Source of the DNA: Salinicola halophilus
GTDB lineage: Bacteria; Pseudomonadota; Gammaproteobacteria; Pseudomonadales; Halomonadaceae
NCBI RefSeq assembly: GCF_003206155.1
Contig: NZ_PZJV01000002.1
Location: 310,001-374,000, forward strand
DNA: 64,000 nucleotides
Reading direction: 5' to 3'
Part shown: positions 8,698 to 15,945 of the stretch, one piece after another
Layout of the letters: the number at the start of each line of letters is the position of its first letter
Position numbering within the stretch: the first letter of the stretch is position 1
Translations under genes and position numbers: made by a program
The notes under the pieces: generated by a model
Told to the model about the DNA's origin: nothing
Seen by the model: only the letters and a program-made list of their open reading frames with translations
Databases searched by the model: none

Positions 8698-9816
8698 ATG
8701 GCTAATTACGATTTTGCCGTTGTCGGCGGAGGCCTCGTGGGGAGCGCCATCGCCTATGGCTTGAGCGGTGCCGGACACTCCGTCGTGGTTCTCGACGAGG
8801 GAGACGTCGCGTACAGGGCGTCACGCGGGAATTTTGGACTGGTGTGGGTTCAGAGCAAGGGGCTGGGTATGCCCAACTACTCGGACTGGAGCCAAAGCTC
8901 ATCGACACTCTGGCAGGAACTGGCGCCGGAGCTCGAAGCGCTCACTGGGATCGATGTCCAGCATCGCCGTCCGGGTGGCGTACATATCTGTCATACCGAG
9001 CAGGAGTGGCGAGAGCGTCGCCGCACGATGGAGAATCTGGCAGCGCAGACGTCGGGTCGGTTCCGGTTCGATATGCTGGATCACGCTGCGCTGGCTTCCC
9101 TGGTACCGGCGATCGGTGACGATGTGTTCGGTGCTTCGTGGACGGAGATGGATGGTCACGCCAACCCTCTCTACTTGTTGAGAGCATTGCATGCTGGCGT
9201 CCAAAAGCGAGGGGGGCACTATTGTACCGGTGGGCCCGTGCGCCGGGTTATTCGCGATGGTGAAAGCTTTCGGCTCGAGCGCGATGGCCAGAGCATCCGC
9301 TCGGAGCGCGTCATTCTGGCAGCAGGGCTTGGCAATCGAGAGCTTGCCAAACAGGTCGGGCTCGAGGCACCGCTGAGTCCTAATCGAGGCGAGGTGATGA
9401 TCACCGAGCGCGTAGCACCGTTACTCGACATCCCCACCACGTATCTGCGCCAGACCGCTGAAGGTTCGCTTCAGATCGGCGATTCGCATGAAGACGTGGG
9501 GATGAACGACGGCACGCGAACGGAAGTGCTGGCGGAGATCGCTCAGCGAGCCTTGCGGGCGTTTCCTCGTCTGCGTGACGTTCGCATTGTACGCACCTGG
9601 GGCGCGCTACGGGTAATGACGCCGGACGGTTTTCCCATCTACCAAGCCTCCAAAACACATCCTGGAGCTTATCTGGCCTGCTGTCACAGCGGCGTCACGT
9701 TGGCGGCGGCTCATGCCATGCGTCTGGCCCCCTGGATTGCTGGCGGTGCCTCCCCTCAGGAGATCGTTCCACTCACAGCGGAGAGATTCGATGTTCGCGT
9801 ACCTGAAACAGCCTGA
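8698..9816 (+). CDS. FAD-dependent amine/opine oxidase subunit (DAO family)
   Basis: A 372-residue flavoprotein of the D-amino-acid oxidase (DAO) fold. The FAD-binding Rossmann motif is VVGGGLVGSAIAYGL at the N-terminus, and the C-terminal FAD contact is CCHSGVTLAAAHA. It resembles the catalytic beta subunits of opine oxidases and hydrogen cyanide synthase (OoxB/NoxB/HcnC). Such enzymes oxidise a secondary amine or amino acid to an imine. The two genes that follow encode a small [2Fe-2S] protein and a larger FAD/NAD-type subunit, the usual partners. AGGGA precedes ATG 8698. Substrate unknown. Confidence 0.88.
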   Translation: MANYDFAVVGGGLVGSAIAYGLSGAGHSVVVLDEGDVAYRASRGNFGLVWVQSKGLGMPNYSDWSQSSSTLWQELAPELEALTGIDVQHRRPGGVHICHTEQEWRERRRTMENLAAQTSGRFRFDMLDHAALASLVPAIGDDVFGASWTEMDGHANPLYLLRALHAGVQKRGGHYCTGGPVRRVIRDGESFRLERDGQSIRSERVILAAGLGNRELAKQVGLEAPLSPNRGEVMITERVAPLLDIPTTYLRQTAEGSLQIGDSHEDVGMNDGTRTEVLAEIAQRALRAFPRLRDVRIVRTWGALRVMTPDGFPIYQASKTHPGAYLACCHSGVTLAAAHAMRLAPWIAGGASPQEIVPLTAERFDVRVPETA

Positions 9817-10093
9817 CGATCGCACCGAGAACGTCATCATCGACTACGAAGGCAAAGCGCTCTCGGCTAGAGCCGGCGATACCGTCGCGGCGGCGCTTTT
9901 AGCCTCTGGCGTTGACGTATTCCGCACCACGCCCGTCAGCCAGTCGCCCCGAGCGCCATGGTGCATGATGGGAGCCTGCTTCGACTGCCTCCTCGAAATC
10001 GACGGCGTGCCCAATCGTCAGGGATGTCAGGTCGTCGTCGCCCAAGGCATGAAAGTCGCTCACCAAAAAGGCGCCAGGAGGATCGACTCATGA
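9791..10093 (+). CDS. [2Fe-2S]-binding small subunit of the amine/opine oxidase
   Basis: A 100-residue protein with the ferredoxin-type pattern C-x4-C-x2-C (WCMMGACFDCLLEIDG) followed by a fourth cysteine in RQGCQ. This is the short [2Fe-2S] subunit found with heteromeric opine, proline or cyanide-forming oxidases, and it should carry electrons between the two flavoproteins. ATG 9791 lies inside the end of the previous gene, and its own stop overlaps the next start, so the three genes are tightly coupled. A longer in-frame ORF from 9713 only adds sequence shadowing the previous gene. Confidence 0.88.
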   Translation: MFAYLKQPDDRTENVIIDYEGKALSARAGDTVAAALLASGVDVFRTTPVSQSPRAPWCMMGACFDCLLEIDGVPNRQGCQVVVAQGMKVAHQKGARRIDS

Positions 10094-11514
10094 AGCGTGT
10101 GCCGCTTGCGATCATCGGAGCCGGTCCCGCCGGTATGGCCGCCGCTGCGACCGCGACTCGCAAGGGTCTCGAGGTCGTGATTTTCGACGAACAGCCAGCG
10201 CCGGGCGGACAGATCTATAGGGCCCTGGAATCCACGCCGCTGCGTGACCCCGTGCTGCTTGGGAGCGATTACTGGCACGGCAGCGAACTGATCGATGCCC
10301 TACGGCGCGAGTCGATCGATTACCGCCCGGGGCACATGGTTTGGCAGTTGACCCGAGAAGGCGAGATCGGGGTAATAGCGGACGACATTGCTGAAGTGGT
10401 CGTTGCCGAACGGGTGATCCTTGCCACCGGTGCACAGGAGCGTCCGTTCCCTATTGCTGGCTGGACGCTTCCCGGTGTCATGGGAGCGGGGGCCGCTCAG
10501 GTTCTGCTGAAGACATCGGGCGTTGCCGCTCAGGCCCCCGTGGTACTCGCGGGTAGCGGGCCACTGTTGTATTTGGTCGCGGCACAGTACCTGCGCGCCG
10601 GCTCTCCGATCGAGGCAATTCTCGAGACAACGCCGCGAGGTAATTATCGACGCGCCATGACGTATGTCGGTGGGGCCGCACGGGGTTGGCGTTACCTTCA
10701 AAAGGGGTTGTCACTGCTGCGCGAGTTGAAACGTGCCGGCGTGCGCCACGTACGTGACGTCACCGCGCTGCGCGCGGTAGGCGAGGGAAGGCTTGCCGGC
10801 GTGGAGTGGCAGACGGGCGCCAAGCCCGGCATCTGGCAAGCCTGCGAAGCGACGACATTGCTGCTGCACCACGGCGTGATTCCGAATATCCAGATGACCC
10901 GCGCGCTGAGTGGGGAGCACGACTGGTCCGATCAGCAGCTTTGCTGGATACCACGTCGCGATAGTGACGGTCGCAGCGATATCGACGGTTTTTACGTTGC
11001 CGGCGACAGCGGTGGCGTCGGTGGTGCCCGTGTCGCTGAGACTCAAGGATCACTCGCTGCTCTTGCAGCGCTTGCTTCTCTTGATCACATCGACACGCCT
11101 ACCTTCGAGCGAGAGGCGCAGCCGCTGCGGCGCGCTCTGGCGTCGGAATCGGCCATTCGACCTTTCCTGGACACGCTCTACCGCCCCGCCGACACGTGGC
11201 GCCATCCGAGTGATGACGTCGTGGTTTGTCGCTGTGAGGAAGTGACCGCCGGTGAAATCAGGCGCGTGGCAAAGCTAGGCTGCTCGGGTCCCAATCAGAT
11301 GAAATCGTTTACCCGCTGCGGCATGGGGCCGTGTCAGGGCCGCATGTGTGGCGTGACGGTGAGCGAACTGCTTGCCCGAGAGAGCGGCCAGAGCGTCGAG
11401 GCCACCGGCTACTATAGGCTACGTCCACCGTTCAAGCCGATCACGCTGGGGCAACTGGCAAGCGCTGCCGAGCCGGCTGAAAAAGCGCACCGGAGCGAGA
11501 CAGAAGTTTCGTGA
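10090..11514 (+). CDS. FAD/NAD(P)-binding oxidoreductase with C-terminal BFD-like Fe-S domain
   Basis: A 474-residue subunit of the HcnB/OoxA type. The N-terminal FAD site is IIGAGPAGMAAAATATRKG, the second nucleotide-binding region includes VILATGAQERPFPIAGW, and a later GDSGGVGGARVAETQG contacts FAD. After about residue 375 comes a BFD-like domain with C-x-C (VCRCEE) and C-x4-C (RCGMGPCQGRMCG), expected to bind another [2Fe-2S]. ATG 10090 overlaps the previous stop (ATGA). With the two upstream proteins it should form a membrane-associated dehydrogenase passing electrons to the respiratory chain; that electron route is inferred from relatives. Confidence 0.88.
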   Translation: MKRVPLAIIGAGPAGMAAAATATRKGLEVVIFDEQPAPGGQIYRALESTPLRDPVLLGSDYWHGSELIDALRRESIDYRPGHMVWQLTREGEIGVIADDIAEVVVAERVILATGAQERPFPIAGWTLPGVMGAGAAQVLLKTSGVAAQAPVVLAGSGPLLYLVAAQYLRAGSPIEAILETTPRGNYRRAMTYVGGAARGWRYLQKGLSLLRELKRAGVRHVRDVTALRAVGEGRLAGVEWQTGAKPGIWQACEATTLLLHHGVIPNIQMTRALSGEHDWSDQQLCWIPRRDSDGRSDIDGFYVAGDSGGVGGARVAETQGSLAALAALASLDHIDTPTFEREAQPLRRALASESAIRPFLDTLYRPADTWRHPSDDVVVCRCEEVTAGEIRRVAKLGCSGPNQMKSFTRCGMGPCQGRMCGVTVSELLARESGQSVEATGYYRLRPPFKPITLGQLASAAEPAEKAHRSETEVS

Positions 11515-12677
11515 CCACTCAAGTACTGATCGTCGGCGGGGGGTTGCACGGTGCCGCCGCCGCTACGCATCTGTCCCGCTGTGGATTTCGGGTCACGGTG
11601 ATCGAAAAGAACTACGCCGGGCGTCATGCCTCTGGCGTCAATGCCGGGGGCGTTCGGCGCCTGGGTCGCCATCCGGCCGAGATCCCGCTGTCGGTGGCAG
11701 CACTCGAGCGCTGGCAACGGTTAAACGAGATCGTTGGCGATGATGGCCAGTTTCGAGCATGCGGGCAGATCAAGGTTGCCGAAAGTGAGCAAGAGCTTGC
11801 CGAGCTCGAGCGGCGGGCGGCCGAGGTACGGGCGTTGGGATTCGATCACGAGTCGATGATCACTCGATGCGAGCTCAGGCGTCGGCTCCCGGCTCTTGCG
11901 GCTCACTGCACCGGCGCGCTGGTCTGCGACGATGACGGTGCTGCCAACCCTTATCGGACTCTGACCGCCTGGCGGCGCCAGTCACAGCGCAACGGTGCGC
12001 GGTGGCTCGAGGGCACCCGCGTCGTGAACGTGATTCCCGAGGCGAAGGGTTGGCGTGTGGAGACGGATCACACTCAGGGCATCTCGCTGCGCGGCGATTG
12101 GCTGATCAACTGTGCCGGCGGTTGGGCCGGCGAGCTCTGCCACTGGTTGGGCGAGCGGGTCGAGATGGTACCGAAAGCACTGATGATGACGATTACCGAA
12201 CGTGTCGCGCCTTTTCTCGAACCCGTCGTGGGATGTGCCGGTCGGGCACTCTCTTTCAAGCAGATGGAAAATGGCACGGTCATGATCGGTGGCGGTTTGA
12301 CCGGCGCCATCGATACCCGCGGCGAGCTGGCCGACGTTCGCCTTGCCCGGTTGGCCGAGAACATCAAGACCGCCGTCGACCTGTTCCCCTTCATGAGAGA
12401 CGTTCGCGTGGTGCGCACCTGGGCAGGCATAGAGGGTGTTACGGCGGACGCGATTCCTGTGCTGGGGCGAAGCGCCCGGCATGACCGTTTGATTCATTCG
12501 TTCGGCTACTCCGCTCACGGTTTCCAGCTTTCGGCCATAACCGGTGAGATAGTCAGAGATTTGGCCCTGGAGCGCGAGCCCGGGTTGCCCATCACACCTT
12601 TCGATATCGAGCGGTTTCGCGCCCGGCATTGCGACTCGACGCCTCTCCAGGCACCGAGTTCTTCCCGCGACGGTTAG
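11511..12677 (+). CDS. Second DAO-type FAD-dependent oxidoreductase
   Basis: A 388-residue flavoenzyme with the FAD motif IVGGGLHGAAAATHLSRCG and the C-terminal GYSAHGFQLSA contact. It is a paralogue of the first DAO protein in the operon rather than a duplicate of it. GTG 11511 overlaps the previous stop (GTGA). In some relatives two DAO subunits assemble with the iron-sulfur and FAD/NAD subunits, as in heterotetrameric sarcosine or proline dehydrogenases. It could equally perform a second oxidation on the product of the first enzyme. The residues AGRHASGVNAGGVRR match the flavin-binding segment of this family. Confidence 0.87.
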   Translation: MTTQVLIVGGGLHGAAAATHLSRCGFRVTVIEKNYAGRHASGVNAGGVRRLGRHPAEIPLSVAALERWQRLNEIVGDDGQFRACGQIKVAESEQELAELERRAAEVRALGFDHESMITRCELRRRLPALAAHCTGALVCDDDGAANPYRTLTAWRRQSQRNGARWLEGTRVVNVIPEAKGWRVETDHTQGISLRGDWLINCAGGWAGELCHWLGERVEMVPKALMMTITERVAPFLEPVVGCAGRALSFKQMENGTVMIGGGLTGAIDTRGELADVRLARLAENIKTAVDLFPFMRDVRVVRTWAGIEGVTADAIPVLGRSARHDRLIHSFGYSAHGFQLSAITGEIVRDLALEREPGLPITPFDIERFRARHCDSTPLQAPSSSRDG

Positions 12678-12718
12678 CGCCGTCGCTTTTACCATGACCT
12701 ACCCAATAGAGAACTTTC

Positions 12719-13069
12719 ATGAGCCATATCCAACGTTATATTCAGACTCCCATCATGCATCGTGTCGTCGAGGCCAACGGCTTTCTCTTTCTGGGCGGCA
12801 TCGTCGCCGACGATCGCTCCAAGGATATGTCGGGCCAGACTCAGGAAATTCTGGAGAAAATCGAGACGTATCTTGCCGAAGCCGGTTCCGATAAGAGCAA
12901 AATCGTCTCCGCGACACTCTATGCCACCGATATGGAGCAAAAGGACGCCATGAACGACGTCTGGAAGGCGTGGCTCGATCCGGCTGCGCTGCCGGCCAGG
13001 GCAACGTTGGGCGTAAGCGAGCTGGCCCCTGGAGCACTCTTGGAAGTGGTTGTCACCGCGGTGAAATAG
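12719..13069 (+). CDS. RidA family (YjgF/YER057c/UK114) enamine/imine deaminase
   Basis: A 116-residue RidA-fold protein. RidA proteins hydrolyse reactive enamines and imines to ketones and ammonia. Family features seen are NGFLFLGGIVADD, QTQEILEKIETYLAEAGS and the C-terminal PARATLGVSELAPGALLEVVVTA, with the conserved Arg of PARA. The gene closes the oxidase operon, where the DAO enzymes would release imines, so it probably finishes the reaction or protects the cell. It may differ from the housekeeping RidA elsewhere in the genome. A gap of 41 bases separates it from the preceding gene. Confidence 0.93.
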   Translation: MSHIQRYIQTPIMHRVVEANGFLFLGGIVADDRSKDMSGQTQEILEKIETYLAEAGSDKSKIVSATLYATDMEQKDAMNDVWKAWLDPAALPARATLGVSELAPGALLEVVVTAVK

Positions 13070-13091
13070 CCGTGGTGCCCCGTAGCGATAT

Positions 13092-13784
13092 CTAGTCGCG
13101 GGGCGTCGCTCTCGCCGCGTCCACCAGAGCGCTGATCAGGCGCTGCTGCGAGCGGGTGAAGAGCAAAAACTCCGGATGCCACTGCACGCCGATCAGAAAA
13201 GGGTGGTTCTCGCTCTCGATCGCCTGAACCAGATCATCGCGGTCGCGGGCGACGATCTTCAAGCCCTCGCCGGGACGGTCGACCGCCTGATGATGGAGGC
13301 TGTTCACCTGGCAGTAGCGGCGATTGAGAATGTCGGCCAGTCGACTGAAAGGCTCGATCTCCACGTGTTTCCGCGGCAGCACGGTGCGGCGGTTGCGAAT
13401 GTGGCGATAGGCGGTCTGAATGTCGCCGATCAGGCTGCCGCCGCAGTGAATGTTGATCATCTGCGCGCCGCGACAGATCCCCAGGATGGGCGTTCGCCGC
13501 GGCAGATAGTGCGTCAGCAGCGCGAGCTCGAACTCGTCGCGCGCGGGATCGATGCGTACGTCGAGCTGCATCTCGCCGCCGTAGCGAGTCGCGCCGATAT
13601 CGTCGCCGCCGCCGATCACCAGCCCGTCGAGCTCTCGCGTCGGCGGGCGCGACGGCGACAGCCGCACCGGCCGTCCGCCGGCGCGCCACACGGAGACCCA
13701 GTCGCACCACCATGCCAGGCGGCTCTTGTGATCCGAGGTAGTGATGCCGATGAGCGGTCGCGCACCGGTCGGTGTCGACGTCAT
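13092..13784 (-). CDS. Class I glutamine amidotransferase-like (peptidase C26) protein
   Basis: A 230-residue protein of the gamma-glutamyl hydrolase/PuuD-like branch of class I amidotransferases. The nucleophile is in LGICRGAQ and the catalytic His-Glu pair in GVQWHPEF. The early GLVIGGGDD is also typical. C26 enzymes cleave gamma-glutamyl amides or supply ammonia. The start overlaps the stop of the upstream amidoligase gene (ATGA), so the two proteins are made together. That pairing suggests this enzyme either supplies ammonia to, or reverses, the amide bond made by the amidoligase. Target unknown. Confidence 0.88.
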   Translation of the reverse strand: MTSTPTGARPLIGITTSDHKSRLAWWCDWVSVWRAGGRPVRLSPSRPPTRELDGLVIGGGDDIGATRYGGEMQLDVRIDPARDEFELALLTHYLPRRTPILGICRGAQMINIHCGGSLIGDIQTAYRHIRNRRTVLPRKHVEIEPFSRLADILNRRYCQVNSLHHQAVDRPGEGLKIVARDRDDLVQAIESENHPFLIGVQWHPEFLLFTRSQQRLISALVDAARATPRD

Positions 13785-14872
13785 CGGTCGTGCATCCAGT
13801 GGCGAAGCGAGTCCAGCCAGCGGTTGAGCGTCGGCTGGGCCAGGTGCTCACGGTAGGCGCCGCTGCGCTCGGCGAGCCGCACCGGGTCGGCGGCGAGGCG
13901 CTCGACCTCGACCCAGCGGTTCCACTCCACGCCAACGCCCCACTCGGGATCGGACAGCGACGCGTTGGGCAGGCGATAGTGATAGGTGGGGCGCGGCTTG
14001 ACCAGCGTTTCGCGTAGCAGCGGATTGCGGTGATCCGGTCGCAGCCAGGCGAACAGTGGCAGCAGATCGAGCTCGCGATTGCGCGTCGGGTTGGCGATCA
14101 GGTAGTCGTCGATCAGCGCATCGAGCGTGGGGGCGTAGTCCGGCGCGAGCACCTTGGCGGCGTATTCCGAGTGGAACGGCCGCGTGTGGGGCAGCACGTC
14201 GCGCGTGACGTCGACGACGATCTGATGGCGCAGCCAGTCCGCCAGGATCAGATAGGCGCGAAGATGCGCGAGCACGCTTTCCACGTCGCCGCCGGGGATT
14301 TCGGCGTTGAGATGCAGGCCGAACCCGTACATCAGGCTTGCATCCGTGCCCTCGGCACCGTGGCGTCTCAGCGCATCGAAGAGTTCGTCGATGCGGTCGA
14401 GCTCGTGCCACGGCAGCGGCGGGCAGACGATCTCCGTCGGCACCAGCCCGGCCACCATGTCGCCAAGCCACTCGCGGGTGCGCGAATGCAGGCTGGCACG
14501 CAGGTGTTCGCCCATGCCCGGCGGCTGGCCGTCGCTCTCGCGCATGCGTTCGAGCAGCGTCTCGTCGGGGTGGACGTACTTGCTGTCGAGTTCGACGTGG
14601 AACGTGCCCCAGGGCGTATCGGTGACGCTCAGACGATGGGCGCTGTGCTGGGTCACGGTGCCGCCGAACGTCATTTCGACCAGACGTGCGGCCTGGATCG
14701 GACCGACGCCGGCGAACTCGATCTCGACGCCGACCTTGCGCGGCTCGCCGCTGGCGCTGTCGGGAATGGCTGGGGGAAGCAGGGACACGGAGGGCTCCTT
14801 GTCGGCACTGGCCGTCTCGACGGTGAAGGCACTCGGCGGCGGCGACTCGACGTTGTCAGAGCGTGAATTCAT
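13781..14872 (-). CDS. Amidoligase family protein (glutamine-synthetase/GCS-like fold)
   Basis: A 363-residue protein. After a low-complexity N-terminus of about 40 residues comes VGVEIEFAGV, the E-x-E metal/ATP strand of COOH-NH2 ligases. LDSKYVHP and YGFGLHLNAEI, the G-x-H-x-N motif of the amidoligase family, follow. These enzymes form amide bonds with ATP. Comparative work on amidoligases described exactly this pairing with a glutamine amidotransferase and proposed peptide or surface modification. The substrate is not known. The gene is transcribed away from recC and is the first of a two-gene operon. Confidence 0.85.
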   Translation of the reverse strand: MNSRSDNVESPPPSAFTVETASADKEPSVSLLPPAIPDSASGEPRKVGVEIEFAGVGPIQAARLVEMTFGGTVTQHSAHRLSVTDTPWGTFHVELDSKYVHPDETLLERMRESDGQPPGMGEHLRASLHSRTREWLGDMVAGLVPTEIVCPPLPWHELDRIDELFDALRRHGAEGTDASLMYGFGLHLNAEIPGGDVESVLAHLRAYLILADWLRHQIVVDVTRDVLPHTRPFHSEYAAKVLAPDYAPTLDALIDDYLIANPTRNRELDLLPLFAWLRPDHRNPLLRETLVKPRPTYHYRLPNASLSDPEWGVGVEWNRWVEVERLAADPVRLAERSGAYREHLAQPTLNRWLDSLRHWMHDR

Positions 14873-14931
14873 CCGGCTAGGTTAACACCGCCCGCCGGGT
14901 TTGGCCGACAGGCTTTCGCCTCGCCCGGCCA

Positions 14932-15774
14932 TCAGCCGCCGTGCATCAGCACGACGCCGAGCAGAATGAGCGCGCCGGCGACCAGCCGCGTGCGGCGCAG
15001 CGGCTCGTCGAGCCAGAGCATGCCGATGGCGATGGCGAAGAGCACGCTGGTCTCGCGCAATGCCGCCACCAGGGCGATGGGCGCCTGGGTCATGGCCCAG
15101 ATGGTGATGCCGTAGGCCCCCATCGATAGCGCCCCGCCGATCAGACCGACCCGCCAGTGCGACCCCAGCTGGCGAAGCGAGCCGGCGCCGCGCAGTCCGA
15201 CCAGCACCAGCAGCATGCCGGCGCCGTCGAGCAGAAAGAGCCACACCACGTAGCTTGCGGCGTCCCCGTTCTCGCGGGCGCCGCTGCCGTCGGCGAGGGT
15301 ATAGCCGGCGATGAACAGTGAGGTGATCAGCGCATTGGCAAGCGACGCCAGTTCGAGCCGGTGGCGGCTGCCGCCGCCGAAGGCCATGCAGACCACCCCC
15401 AGGATCAGCACCGCGATACCCACGAATCCCAGTGCGCTCGGCTGTTCGGCGAGCGCGAACAGACCGACGAGCGTGACCAGCAGCGGCGCGCAGCCCCGGG
15501 CGATGGGGTAGACCTGGCCCAGATCGCCGACGCGGTAGGCGCGGACCAGAAAGACGTTGTAGCCCACGTGCAGCAGCGCGGAGAGCGCAAGCCACGGCCA
15601 GGTCGCCGGCGTCGGGGGCGCAACGAAGCCGACGGCACCGAGCGCGATCACTCCGCAGGCCGCCTGAATCAGCGACATGCTCAGCAGACGATCGAGGCCA
15701 ACCTTGACCAGCGCGTTCCAGCTCGCGTGCATCAGCGCGCCGGCGAGAACGGCGAGGAAGACGGGCGTGGTCAA
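14932..15774 (-). CDS. EamA (DMT) family permease
   Basis: A 280-residue, ten-helix drug/metabolite transporter with two EamA repeats. The first begins FLAVLAGALMHASWNALVKVG and the second covers roughly residues 150-280 (GALSMGAYGITIWAMTQAP, WLDEPLRRTRLVAGALILLG). The start is taken as TTG 15774 because AGGAG lies six bases upstream and the protein then begins at the first helix. The frame stays open much further upstream but runs antisense to recC. Exporters of amino acids or metabolites are common in this family; the substrate is unknown. Confidence 0.85.
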   Translation of the reverse strand: MTTPVFLAVLAGALMHASWNALVKVGLDRLLSMSLIQAACGVIALGAVGFVAPPTPATWPWLALSALLHVGYNVFLVRAYRVGDLGQVYPIARGCAPLLVTLVGLFALAEQPSALGFVGIAVLILGVVCMAFGGGSRHRLELASLANALITSLFIAGYTLADGSGARENGDAASYVVWLFLLDGAGMLLVLVGLRGAGSLRQLGSHWRVGLIGGALSMGAYGITIWAMTQAPIALVAALRETSVLFAIAIGMLWLDEPLRRTRLVAGALILLGVVLMHGG

Positions 15775-15945
15775 TGGCGCTCCTGGATCGGGATGGGCGG
15801 GCGAGACGGGCGGACAAAATAGGCGGACCGCGGCAACGCGAGCCTGCCATCCTAGCGTCGTCTCGCGCGAGACGTCGACGGCGAGTGATCGTCGACGGCG
15901 GCCACGGTAGGATGGCGCCTCGAACCCGACGAGCCCGGAGAGCGG

